A stretch of 64,000 nt of DNA from Phascolomyces articulosus (taxonomy: Eukaryota > Mucoromycota > Mucoromycetes > Mucorales > Lichtheimiaceae). The notes beneath the pieces are model-generated. The model was not told where the DNA came from. It did not search any database and saw only the letters and a list, made by a program, of their open reading frames with translations. Position numbers and translations under genes: made by a program. Location: contig JAIXMP010000007.1 of NCBI GenBank assembly GCA_025677815.1, forward strand, positions 992,001 to 1,056,000, read 5' to 3'. Each line of letters starts with the position of its first letter. Position 1 is the first letter of the stretch. This document shows positions 36,579 through 51,682 of this stretch, in pieces.

Positions 36579-38096
36579 ATGAATTCTCACTTTATTAAAA
36601 GTGCAGCTGTACGTTCATATGAATGTCGAGGCAAAGAAACTTGGTATCAATTACAAGTCAATCCAAACAACGAACCTGGCTATAGAATTTATAGACGTTA
36701 TGAAGATTTCTTACGGCTTGATGCAAATCTGGATAGTGCCTACTATACAGCAACAAAGGCGACAATTGCTCGTTCCCAAACTGCACCTAATAATAATAAC
36801 ATTTCCTTTTATCATCATGATTCATGTAATAAAAATTCTAGTAGCAATAGCAGCCGACGACGTGCTCCATCTTATACCGACCGGTTATGTAAAAAAAATT
36901 GCCTATCATCATCGACTTCATCGTTGACAGCAACAACAGTATCCTCTTTTTTATCAGTAGCACCTCCCAATATAATAGCATGTCCAACAACATCATTTAT
37001 TCCAGAAGAAAAAACGGCATTACCCAGTCTGAGAAATCAGCATCCTACTCAAGAAATTTATTGGTTAGCAAACAAGCGAGCAAAACGTAAATGGCAGTAC
37101 CAACATATTGATCGATATCTTTCACAGTTATTCATGATGCCTCTCGAAGTAAGTCAGTCACCCATCGTATTACGATTCTTTAACTACCAGCCCTATCGTT
37201 ACTATCATTTTACAAAGTCATTACCACCTACACCACCAACTTTACGTCAAACTCGTCGACAAATTATGCAACGTAACAAGGATGATGATAATAACAATAA
37301 GAATAGTAGTCTTCGTTCCGAAAATACAACAACAACTACAACAACAACAGCAATAGCAGCACCAATAACACGACGAAAATTATTAATACGATGTAAAGAT
37401 AAAAATGATATTAATATACTAAACAAAAAGAACATCAACAAAGTAGATGTGGAAGGAAATGATAACGAAATAGAAGACAACAAAACAATGGTTATGTCTT
37501 CTTCATCCATAGATGTAAAATCTCAATCAGCCACACTCATAGCAGCACCACACTCAACTATTCATAGTTGGAACGATGAAACAATTCAAATATTTTTATT
37601 CCTAAGCCCACGCGTGTTTATTACTGTTCAAATCAATCGTCGCTCCACACTGGAGGAGTTACGTGATGCACTTGATCGAGAGCTAGGACAACGTCATTTG
37701 GATCCGTTACCTACACCATCGGTACTTGCGTATCATCATGTGAGTCGATCCGATCGACAGGGTGCTCTGTATACATTGACGTTAAACTGTTCAGAACCAT
37801 GGCTGGATCAAGATACTTTGATGACACTGGCATCGGCAAGATATTTAACATTTTTCTCTAAAGCAAGTAATTTTTTACCGCCCCCTCCATCACCACCGTT
37901 ACCATCTTCATCACCTGCTTCAAAAGAAAAAGACACTGATAAAACTAGCTCAACAAATCATCAACAACCACAACAGCCCCATCCAATACAACAAGGAATT
38001 GTGCTTCTTATAGCTTCAGATTCGGATTTAGATGCAGCCATGAATGGAAAATGGCGAAGATTAGATCATGTCACTTTAACTTGCTTAGCGTGGTAA
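36579..38096 (+). CDS. PX-domain and PB1-like adaptor protein with low-complexity inserts
   Basis: A single-exon gene of 505 residues, in contrast to its intron-rich neighbours. The N-terminus reads as the start of a PX domain (phosphoinositide-binding): TWYQLQV, then RIYRRYEDFLRL at residues 36-47. The PX fold is then interrupted by roughly 110 low-complexity residues rich in Asn, Ser and Thr, and resumes as HIDRYLSQLF near 177 and IVLRFF near 195. A second disordered block follows (about 215-320). The region about 328-505 resembles a PB1 domain (VFITVQINRRSTLEELRDAL; final acidic segment SDSDLDAAMNGKW) and is itself split by a Pro/Ser-rich loop. The PX-PB1 order recalls Bem1 and p40phox, which scaffold polarity or NADPH-oxidase complexes, but no SH3 domain is found. 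Family placement is tentative. Confidence 0.72.
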   Translation: MNSHFIKSAAVRSYECRGKETWYQLQVNPNNEPGYRIYRRYEDFLRLDANLDSAYYTATKATIARSQTAPNNNNISFYHHDSCNKNSSSNSSRRRAPSYTDRLCKKNCLSSSTSSLTATTVSSFLSVAPPNIIACPTTSFIPEEKTALPSLRNQHPTQEIYWLANKRAKRKWQYQHIDRYLSQLFMMPLEVSQSPIVLRFFNYQPYRYYHFTKSLPPTPPTLRQTRRQIMQRNKDDDNNNKNSSLRSENTTTTTTTTAIAAPITRRKLLIRCKDKNDINILNKKNINKVDVEGNDNEIEDNKTMVMSSSSIDVKSQSATLIAAPHSTIHSWNDETIQIFLFLSPRVFITVQINRRSTLEELRDALDRELGQRHLDPLPTPSVLAYHHVSRSDRQGALYTLTLNCSEPWLDQDTLMTLASARYLTFFSKASNFLPPPPSPPLPSSSPASKEKDTDKTSSTNHQQPQQPHPIQQGIVLLIASDSDLDAAMNGKWRRLDHVTLTCLAW

Positions 38097-38127
38097 CTTC
38101 TTTTGAAGCAAATAAAGATGCTTATTG

Positions 38128-38129
<2 letters not shown>

Positions 38130-38168
<39 letters not shown>
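38130..38168. repeat. TTA trinucleotide microsatellite
   Basis: About thirteen uninterrupted TTA units in the 3' flank of the PX-PB1 gene. Confidence 0.9.
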
Positions 38169-38409
38169 TTAAAACTATTTAATATAATTGTCCAAAAAAA
38201 AGAAAGAAAACAAACCATAAATTTTGTTGTCAATTCCGTTCCAAAAAATAATCCGCCAGCAAAAAAAAAAAAAATAGTTGTCTCCAATTCCATATAATAA
38301 TAATAATAAAACCACCATAATCACCATGAACACGAGGGATTCCAACCATATACAAACAGAAAAAAAAAGTATTAGTAGGAACAATGTTTGAGTATGAGAA
38401 AGATGTAAG

Positions 38410-38410
38410 T

Positions 38411-38447
<37 letters not shown>
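38410..38447. repeat. Compound TA/TG microsatellite
   Basis: An alternating purine-pyrimidine run, TA units followed by TG units, of about 37 bases. Such runs can adopt Z-DNA and are length-polymorphic. Confidence 0.85.
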
Positions 38448-38776
38448 TAATGATGATGATATAATTTGAGTGCCATGTGTGTTAATACCAGAAAGAGAGA
38501 AACATAAAGAGGGATTGAAGGGGAAAAAGAAAAAACAAGATGGGAAAATGAGAACTTGGATAAGAAAAGGGGGTGAAAATAGAGAAAACTACCATGAAAT
38601 GACTTTGTAGGATTGTTTTTTTATCATTGTTTTTACAATACCCTTTTGTATATCAATATATAAATCTCTTCCAAGGACTACACAAAATCAACACCCAGAT
38701 TTTTTTTTGGTCTACAAAACACAGTTTTTTATCAAGATTGATAAAAGAAAAATAGGGGACATTATTATAATTTGTG

Positions 38777-39177
38777 TTATTTCTTTCCAGTGGATTGACC
38801 TTCTTTTTTGGCTGCCGCCGCAGCTTCTTGTTTGGCACGCATAATGGCAGCATCACTAATAAAGTTAATTTCCTCTCATTGATTAGTATATTAATATTAC
38901 AAAAGTAAAATGATGCAAAGAAGCAAAAAATCCTAGCTAATAATTAACTCATTAAAATAATATATTATATAAATTTACCTTTCTTTCTTTTGGGTAACGG
39001 TCATGCCTTTAAGATCTTGTTTACCCTTACTTTGTTTTTGTTGCTTCTTCATGTTTTTGGCACGAGCAAGTTCACGTTGATTTCCACCTATTTATATTTA
39101 GTTACTTAGTAACAATAATATCTTTCAATATTATAAATAAACTCGTTTATTACTTTTTACTACTACTTACGAGTCAT
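38777..39177 (-). CDS. SERF/4F5 family small basic protein
   Basis: A 64-residue protein of the SERF (small EDRK-rich factor, 4F5) family. Exons (minus): 39177-39171 (7 nt), 39087-38979, 38855-38777. The conserved N-terminal block TRGNQRELARAKNMKKQQ is intact, followed by a basic linker, KKERSDAAIMRAKQEA and a short Ala/Lys tail. Family members are disordered and modulate amyloid aggregation and RNA-rich condensates. The first coding exon supplies only ATG-ACT-C, so the start lies on a 7-nt exon and is easily missed by gene finders. Confidence 0.9.
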
Positions 39178-39965
39178 GATTGTGTTTGGAGATTTAAAAA
39201 AAGCGAGGAAGTGAAAAAAAGAACAAATGAAAAGGGTTGTCCACCTAGTACATCTTTCGGTGTTTTAAAACTGTAATCACGAACTCCTTGGATCAAGTGG
39301 TCAGTGGCTCATAGTTATATCCAAGTTATTAGAAACCGTATCTTCCTATCATGTTTTAACATTGAAATTAGTACAATATATCTTTGTTTATAAACTATTT
39401 TTTTTACCGAAGAATATTACGGTAAACTAAATGGTATCTATTATAGAGCTCATTACTACTGTTTACATATATTATTTTGGTTTGCATAACAAGGACAGAT
39501 AAGTCTTTGTAAAAAATACCTCAGTGCCTCAAAGTTTATACTATTTTTATCTTCTTTGTATAGCCACGTGAAATAATCTGTACCTTCATGTAAGTAATCA
39601 GAATTTCACTTCGGTCTCTTCACACACCTTTATACACCTATTTCTATAAACTGCTAAAGAACATGTCTTTTATCTAAATTTTCATGTCATAAAAATTTTA
39701 GTTGTATAGATAAAAATCAATATCTTATTTCTTAAATTAATATGTTGGAAGGGATTTGCAAGCTCACCGTTTGTAGCCAGTGCAATCTATGCGCTCCAAC
39801 CATCACCATGTTGAACGTCTCTATCATGCGAGTAACACAGTTAATTTTCGTATTTGGCAATGGTGGCTTATAAGCCAGAGGTGACAGGGTTCCGCCATTC
39901 TACCCCAACTTCAATATCCCGCTGCCAACGAGCTTCAAAGCAAAAGTGTAACTTTTTTTGGTGTC
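39178..39965. other. Divergent spacer between SERF and mitochondrial uL10m
   Basis: About 790 bases between two divergently transcribed genes, so it should hold both promoters. No additional gene or tRNA could be folded with confidence. Confidence 0.55.
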
Positions 39966-40792
39966 ATGTCTCTTCGAACAGGTATATAAACTATTATATA
40001 TACCCTTTACTTTTTTTCTTCCCTCTTTATCGTTCCAATTTAAAACTAATTTCATTAATGCCTTGAAAAAAATGTGAAACATAGCTGCTTGCTCGCTTAC
40101 GCAAAATATTAACAAAACGCCTTCACGTTTGGCAACATGGACTAGTGTTCGAACATGTAAGCAAAACATAAATAAAAAAAACCAGCAGCACCACATATTT
40201 AAAAATATAACCATTGACTTTATATAACATAAATATAGACGCCACGGAATCCAAAAAGAAAGCAACTGTCCATCCACCACGTCGTACCTATTTACACCAA
40301 CAATATGAAGATATTATCAGTAACGATCGTGTCATGTTTGTATTCCAACACAACAATTTGACTGTACGTGAATTTACCAACATTCGACAAGAACTTGCGC
40401 AATTGGGTGCTCCAACAAAATTGACCGTCTTGAGATCGGGTGTATTTAACTCTGTATTGCGAAGCACCAAATACGCAAACTTGGAACCTTTGGTATCTGG
40501 TGGTCCAGCTTGTGTTTTACATACCAATATGAACGATGCTGATCATCCTGGACTTTTGAAGCAAGCTATGCAAATCATTAACAAGAACAAGAAATTGACT
40601 CTTTTGGGTGGTAAAATGGATAATACATTATTGAGCAATGCAGATGTTATCAAGGTTGTTGAGTTACCTGGTATTGAGCACGTACAAGCTGAATTATTGG
40701 GTGTTCTTGAATCACCTGGTAGAAAATTATTGGGAACGTTGGATTCACCTGCTCGACAGTTACATAGCGTTTTGGATAGACGAATTGAATAA
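39966..40792 (+). CDS. MRPL11: Mitochondrial large-subunit ribosomal protein uL10m (yeast MRPL11)
   Basis: A 213-residue component of the mitochondrial ribosome stalk base. Exons: 39966-39981 (16 nt), 40085-40156, 40239-40792. The N-terminus is Arg-, Ser- and Thr-rich without acidic residues (MSLRTAACSLTQ, then RLATWTSVRTYA), a typical mitochondrial presequence with a likely cut near residue 32. The mature part has RRTYLHQQYEDII, then VFQHNNLTVREFTNIRQEL, PTKLTVLRSGVF and a LGGKMDNTLL segment, as in L10-like proteins. The C-terminus carries a GVLESPGRKLLGTLDSPA segment with an internal near-repeat (LESPGRKLLG / LDSPARQLHS). Confidence 0.88.
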
Positions 40793-41017
40793 GTGCATTA
40801 TATATATAGCAAAATTGACCCTTCTTCATTTAACTTTCCTTCCTTTAATTTTTTTCTCATTCCTTCTCTATCCTTTTGATTTTATTATGTCTTTATCACT
40901 TTATAAACACTAGAAAAAGTTCATGTCATTAAAATTTTTTAGATATGTATATTTTAAACGAAGAAAAAAGAAGGATTATGGAGGAATATCGTATATTATG
41001 TATTGAAATAGTAGGAA

Positions 41018-42447
41018 TTATTCAAATGTGATAGCTAAAACAATAAGAGCAGCAGCTAAATAGGAATCAGAAAAGACCTTAAGGCCATCATTGGAAGAAA
41101 CGTCCATATCATCACCATTGCCAGATAATCCTGATTTTGGATGAGCCACGCGTGCCTTGCAAACAAAAGAATTACCTTTAATTACACCTCCTTGCTTAAG
41201 ATGACCCACATCATCACAGGAGAACCTGTCACTAGTTGTTTGGACATTCAAACCACCGCGAACCTATATATGTAAAATATATATTTCAATTATCAGTATA
41301 TATTCTTCTTAACAAAAACTTTGTTCATTGTTTTTAGATGAATAAAAAATATCTGGGAAAGAATTCTTACATCTTGAAGTTGAGGAAGTTTAACCTCATC
41401 AAATGATCCAGTTAAATCAAGAGTTCCATCCACTTCTTCCAGTTTCGAGAAAGCATCAACTTGGGCTAGTCGCGTATTATTGCCAACAGAGAGTGTACCA
41501 CCTAAGTGTCTTAACTCAGGTAAAGATAATTTTTCTAGTCGATCGTTGTTTGTCAATGTCAATGTTCCGCCCACATCGGTGACTTTGGGCAATTCCAACG
41601 AAGAAAATTTATTAGAGATAAATGATAGATCGCCACCCACTTTATCCAATTCACTGATCGATATAGCAGCCAAATTACGGAAAGAACCTTGTTGTAATGC
41701 ATGCAAGTGAGATACCTATATAATTAGGATATGAAATATGCAGGTTTTTTTTTGTTTAGTCAGGAAATGAAGAATGTAAAAATGAAATAAAAAATGAAGG
41801 TTCATGAACAAAACATATATATGAAATAAATAAATACATACATCTAATGTCAGATCAGGAGAATTGGCAGAAATGGACATGGATTTAGAAACCTCGGTCA
41901 AGTTTGCGATATCCAACTTCCGTAGATAAATGTTATTATCAATGACCATTTCGTCTACTTTATTCATTTTTAATCCATCAATTCGTGTGGCCGTAGTATC
42001 TGAGATGGTCATTTTGGACACTTGAGATAATCCAGCAGGGAAAGATATATCTGGTAAAGCAGGATGAACGGCAATTTCTACATTTTGAGCTGCAGTCAAA
42101 GCGCTCAAATCCAGTTTATTTAATGCCTTGTTGCTTGCCATATAGAGTCCATTGACTGATTGTAAATGAGGAACTGATAAACGTGATAACGCGTTATTAT
42201 CACGCACATGAATATCGCCATTGATTTGCATTATACCAGGAAGTTTGAGGTTGGTGGCAGATGTTTGTTCAATGATAATTGAGCCAGTGTAATTTTTACA
42301 TGGTTTCAATGGATCAAGATCACCTTGAGATTTTACGTGGACGTCTCCAGAACAACTACCTGCCTGTGCTGCTGCTTGGCGTATTGCTGTATTAACCAAT
42401 ATAATAACAAAATAACCAGCCAAGCAAGCAAGTTGTTTGATGTGCAT
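41018..42447 (-). CDS. ECM33/SPS2-type GPI-anchored cell-wall protein
   Basis: A 398-residue secreted protein with leucine-rich receptor-L-type repeats, needed for wall integrity in yeast relatives. Exons (minus): 42447-41842, 41715-41371, 41263-41018. Residues 1-28 form a signal peptide ending in AAAQA. The mature protein starts with a Cys-containing cap (SCSGDVHVKSQGDLDPLKPC), then repeated strands such as LSRLSVPHLQSVNGLYM, KVGGDLSFISNKFSSLELPK and LRHLGGTLSVGNNTRL. A second Cys pair follows (DRFSCDD, SFVCKA). The C-terminus is a Ser/Asn-rich omega region and the hydrophobic tail YLAAALIVLAITFE, which fits a GPI-attachment signal. Confidence 0.88.
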
Positions 42448-43587
42448 TTTTTTTTTGAAGAATGACGAAGAAAGGAAAGAGAGAAGATAGGTAGGAATAC
42501 GTATGAATGAAAAAGAAATTATTGTATTCCTGATTATGGTTTGACTTGGACTTCTACTATATAATTGGTATGCTACTAAGAAAAGGACTTGACCTGAAAG
42601 AAAAAAAAATTCTTTGGTTATGTTATTATTTTTATTATATTTACATTGGAATCTGAAATAGTAATATTTTATTTTGATCCATGGCAATAAGAAATACCGG
42701 GTAATTGTGGCATGAGTGCAAGAGAGATATACTTATATCATTGTTGAATGCTTTATCGCCTCTTCCCTTTCTCTCCCCCACCAGTAGACTCTTTTCCCCT
42801 GGTTGAAACAAAGGGGGTTTAATCGCGGGATAAGAAGGGAATCTTACAATTCATTCCATTTTTATAATATATTTCATAGATGCAAGAGTTAGAGATAAAA
42901 TCGATGCACAGTTCAACATACTTATTTCCCCTGAATTATTTTTTGCTGGTAGTAACTTAACGACAATGGCTATATTTACAATGATATTTTTTATGCATAG
43001 TGTATGTTACACAGGTGGCAATCTTATACTTCGCTCGTAACACAGGTACCATGTGTCATTTCATTCTCTTTTACCTATATTCTTATAATGAGAACATGCA
43101 AGAACTTTTCAACAATTACAAGAATATGTAAAGAATTTGGACATTTATATATCGTATAAAAGTCTTACTATATATACAGTTTAAATTTTGGATATATATC
43201 ATTGACATTTTTAATGGGCCTTCTGTAATCTTACATTTGTTGATGAAGCAGTATCAAACAAAGACTATAAAATGAAATCATTGTTTGTTATCATCAACAA
43301 TATTATTTGCCATATCGAATTCTTTTTACAGACACTATCGTGTATGAAAATAAATAATAAAAGCTCAATTTTCTGGATACTTTTGACATGTAAAGTTTTG
43401 CACCGTTAACATAATAATCGTGCCCAACCAACTCTCCTATATACTAAAGCTAATATTCGTATATATAAATCTTCATCATATCAATCAATCCATTCAAAGA
43501 AAAAGAGAACAAAAGCTTATATTAACTACAATCGCTACTACAAGCTAGCTTATACTTTTTTAATTGGTGCTAATTTTACTTTTTTTT
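42448..43587. other. Spacer upstream of the wall-protein gene, downstream of PAB1
   Basis: Contains A-tracts and a GC-richer patch near 42,760-42,840. No gene seen. Confidence 0.55.
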
Positions 43588-47217
<3,630 letters not shown>

Positions 47218-50200
47218 ATGGACACAGTACCGATTGCGACCGACGTTACTATAACGGTTATTTCAGAACAACCGTTCTTGAAGAATTATTCTTCACAAGG
47301 TGTACCTAATGTAGCAGCCATGATACGCCGTAAATTAGGAGGTTGCAAGGTATAGATAGATCTCTAAACTTTCTGTTTATTCATGAAGTGGCGTGTGATC
47401 TCAACTCTAAAAGCAATTTTTTTTCTTTTGCTCAACTTTTTTTTTCCTGGAATATAGGTTCAAGAAGGCGATCGCATACAATGCAATTCAGGAGGAAAAA
47501 ATTTCATGATTACGATTAAAACCATGGGTGATGCTATGAATAATCTTCACAAGGGTGTTTTCAAGATCGATCGCAAACGGACCGAAATAGTTATTCTTGA
47601 CGAGGAGGAATCAACAGTCAATAAGGTTCTCAGTGACGACGAATGGATGCAAAGTTTAAGCAATATGATCCGTATGTAGTCTCTATGTACATATAAAGAT
47701 AATACACCGTGAGAGAGAAGTTAGTACAGACTTTTTTGAACTTGTATACATTATAGAAAGTAGCTTTAAGGATGTAGAGGCATTTCGAACACTAGGTATG
47801 TCAATGGCCAAATCGATGCTTATCCATGGTGTTTCTGGTGTGGGAAAAAGTACACTTGTCAGGTATACTCATACGTAAATTCAAATAATGTAAAAAAATA
47901 AATACTTATCTTACTCAACATATACATATATTACTAGGAGTGTATGTGAAAAATATGGATATAAACTTATTCAAGTTTCAGTCCATGATCTTTTACGCAT
48001 CAAAGATGAAATCAATGAACCTGAGTTTATGCAATACAACCCGATTCATTTATCTGTCACAAAAGCTATCAAGTTACAGCCATGTGTTGTTGTTGTACGA
48101 AATTTAAATGCAATAAAAACAGGTACACACACACATATATATATATATATGACACTACACAGCGGATTACTATCAATACAGTAGATAAGCTAGTTCAACT
48201 AATCTTCGGAAAAAAAGTCGACAGCGGTGCGCGAGATAAAATATTGGCCATTTTATCCAATGAAATTGATCGGATTAAGGATGATATATCGGTATGTATA
48301 TTATGATGGAGAAGACAGACCTTTCTTAATATCCAATGTTAATGAAATAGTTCTAAAATACATAGGTGTGTATCACTGGTCTTGCACAAGAACTTAAATA
48401 TCTTCCAGATGTATTACGAAAGACGGATATTTTTAATGAACATTTGCATTTACCAATACCTACAATGTAATATAAATCATATATACTGTTTTTTTTCTCA
48501 TTCTGTAAACTAAAAAAAAAAGGGAGAGAGAGAATGTGTGTGTGTGTTAGTTTCTCATAATCACGATTTTTTTCTCGTAGGCAACAACGAAAACAAATAT
48601 TGCGAAACATACTGTGTGATATACCCCTTGAACCAGTCAAAGAAAATAGCATCGAGTATTATACTACACAAATTAGTTTAGTAAGTAAAATTTAGATAAT
48701 AGTACGGATAAGTATTTAAAGATAAGGAGAAAGAAGAGTAACGCAACATGAGTTATTTTTTTAGCGTACATCTGGTTATGTAGCAAGAGATTTAAAATCC
48801 CTTTGCCGCTCTGCAACTTTAAGGTCGATGAGAGACAATGATGGTTTAGAAATAGAATTTTCCAAATTGTCAATAGATGTCAATAGGTAAGAGAGAGTGA
48901 GAGATCCCTTTCCTTCGCTCTTTCTATCATAGAATTATGGTCCATTTATTGATCAACAACCTCGTATATCAATATGAAAACAGAAACAATTCATTACTTG
49001 TTAAGTGGTCAGATTTTTTATATGCATTATCAACAAGTCGACCATCACAGCAATTAGAAGTAGATATGAATTTACCCAAGAGAGATTGGGCAGAACTAGG
49101 AGGGTAAGAACATACAATTGAAATGAAAATTTCTATTCCAAACACACAAATCCACATTTTTTTTTCTAATTATCATATTTAGTTATGACAAGATAAAACG
49201 AAGAATGAAGCAAGCAACATTATTACCATTACTTGAACCTCAAACATTTTCAAAATTAGGTATAAAACCTCCGTCTGGCTTATTGTTATATGGACCCTCT
49301 GGTAAGTTCTAATTTATAGAAACTAAAAGTGTTCATTTTATAGCAAAATAAACAGCTTACGTTTTTGTTGCTATTCATTTTTAGGATGCGGTAAAACTGC
49401 ATTTGTTCAAGCTTTGGCTACAGAATCAATGATGAATGTGATGTCTATTCGAGGGTAATATATGCATATTGTGGATAATGTTTTTTTTTTTAATTGAATG
49501 CGTATCAAAGAGCTCTTACAATGTTATATTATTAGTCCAGAGATATTTTCTAAATATCTAGGTGAAACTGAGAGTAAGATTCGCAAGATATTTGCTACAG
49601 CAAAGAGAATTGCACCTTGTATACTATTTATTGATGAAATGGATGCGATAAGTGCACGTAGAGGTATATATATAGCGATGATAATAACTATTTGGATGGC
49701 GAGAATGAAAAATAATGGATAACACTTTGACTAAATTGACTACGATCCAAATGTATATATAGGTTGGGAATCTGGTGAAAGCAGTGGTGGTATCAATGAG
49801 CGAGTATTAAGTACATTGTTGAATGAAATGGATGGTGTTGAAGGACGAAATGGAGTAGTTGTTATTGGATGTACAAATCGTCCCAATAGTATTGATGATG
49901 CCATCCTCCGACCTGGTATGATAATTCACGGGAATAGGAAAGATCGAGAAATGAATTGTAGGATGCTCAATTTTTTTACGTAAAGTTATTAAAACAGTAT
50001 GGGTTCGCATTATTAGGTCGTCTGGATCAACTTATTTACATGGGATTACCTGACGAGCATGACCGACAAGAAATCATCAAGGCCTTAATGAAAAGAATTT
50101 CTATTAGTCCAGATATTAATATTCATTGGTTAGGCAATGTAACCGAGTATTGCACTGGTGCAGATATTGAGAATATATTTTGGTAAAGAAAGCAAATTAG

Positions 50201-50424
50201 GATAATAAACAAATTTTCCTTTTGATAACTAACATCGTTTTTTTTTTCCACATAGTGAGGCAGGTACTGTAGCATTACGGCGAGGTATTGATACAGAAAT
50301 GGTCATTCTTGAAGATTTGGAAAACCCTTTACGTACAACTTCTGAACGAGCAATTCATCGTGTTATACATGAAGGATCTTTAAAAGACTATGAAAGATTT
50401 AATAAAACACATCGTATCACATAA
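47218..50424 (+). CDS. Two-module AAA ATPase, Cdc48/AFG2 (SPATA5L1-like) family
   Basis: A 664-residue type II AAA protein in 15 exons: 47218-47349, 47458-47671, 47757-47862, 47938-48122, 48182-48291, 48366-48466, 48581-48680, 48765-48886, 48984-49103, 49183-49301, 49385-49454, 49536-49663, 49763-49915, 50017-50182, 50256-50424. D1 has a good Walker A (GVSGVGKST), but its Walker B position reads [10 protein letters not shown], lacking the acidic DE pair, so D1 probably binds without hydrolysing ATP. D2 is complete: [21 protein letters not shown]-like [14 protein letters not shown], and RPGRLDQ with arginine fingers. Human AFG2B/SPATA5L1 is the closest match I can name (ribosome maturation); PEX1 or PEX6 are alternatives but fit less well. 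A roughly 90-residue N-terminal region is unassigned. Confidence 0.82.
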
Positions 50425-51682
50425 TAATTCGATCTTTTCCTAATCTAACTATTCTTCTTTCAATTGTTATTACCCATTGATACGTACTATCAAGAAAAAT
50501 ACTTGAAACATTTCTTTTCGAAAAGAAAAAATTGTATATATTTGAAATAATTATAATATGTTGTGCCAGGGGCTAAAAATTAGTGATATTTATGCAAAGA
50601 AGCATATTGAATTGTTTTTCAGTGTTACGTGAAGGGGATATTAAAATATTGGAGGATATTGAAAACAAAAGTGCATAAGAGGGTAAGCATACATAAAGGG
50701 TAGTTTTTTTTAAGAGGGGATGTTTTGTAGACTCATTATATAAAGATTAATTTCTTTTTTTGGTCATATAACCATTTGAAGGGATGGGAATTCTTTTTTT
50801 TATATACCAATCATCGTAGGGAATATATACCGTATACTTGGCTCTTGATATTTCCATCCAGTTTTTTTTTTTTTTCAAATCTGGTGACATACCAAAGAGT
50901 GCATAGGTCGTTTTTTTTGCGTATCGATTTGTAATATCGTCGTTTGAATTATAACAACCTATCAATCCCTTTGTCCTTTTTATACATATCCAGCCAATAT
51001 GGGTTTTCCCTCACTAAAATGATTCAGCAATGGATACGGCGTTTTTAAAAAGTACGAAGTAATTGTTTTGGTTGGGATTTGATGATATATGCTATATAAT
51101 AGATCCATTTCCTCCCTCTAGTGACATAATAATTTTTTCATTCATTCCTTTACCCCTCTGATATATAAAGTGAATGGCCTTAATTTGGAAGGTTAAGTCA
51201 ACAAGGAGAAGAGAGACGAGCCTTGATACAAATTGGATTGTTCTGTACTTTTTTGAGGATTTCCTTGTCGTATCCAAGATTGTTTGTTTGTTTGTTTTTT
51301 TTTTTTTTTTTTTTTTGGTATCCAAAACGACAAAGGATAAAGAAATAAAAATTCCATAACCAGGAAAAGGAAGGGAAGGTGTGGGCAATAAGAAAAGATA
51401 AAAAAAGCGACGCCATAAAGCCTTCAATAATACAATAATGTTTGATATCCTGTTATATATAACAATAAATAATACTAAGTTAGTTACCATCCATTTGTCA
51501 AATTTATCTTCCATCCTCCCTTTCCACAACACTATCTACAATTAGATTCCTTCAAGTTATAATAAACTTGCCTCATTAAATAAAAATCCTCTACACGTTG
51601 ATATATAGAGATAAACCCTTCCCAGCTTCTTTTCATTTAGAAAGTAAAAAAAAGTAGAGGGCTTTCGATAACTCTTTTGTTG
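50425..51682. other. Convergent spacer between the AAA ATPase and HSF-type genes
   Basis: T-tracts at about 50,862-50,876 and 51,297-51,316. No gene recognised. Confidence 0.6.

Larger units (their letters stand above)
38097..38776. other. Convergent spacer with microsatellites
   Basis: Contains a (TTA)n run at 38130-38168, a (TA)n(TG)n run at 38410-38447 and several A-tracts. No gene seen. Confidence 0.65.

Noticed and set aside
39840..39900. tRNA-like appearance (possible 5-bp anticodon-type stem, GTGACAGGGTTC phrase)
   Set aside because: No acceptor or D-arm pairing could be completed, and the stretch lies in the uL10m 5' flank.
47218..50424. Calling the AAA ATPase PEX1 or PEX6
   Set aside because: The D2 C-terminal part ([12 protein letters not shown]) and the overall size fit AFG2-type proteins better. 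No peroxin-specific N-terminal domain was seen.
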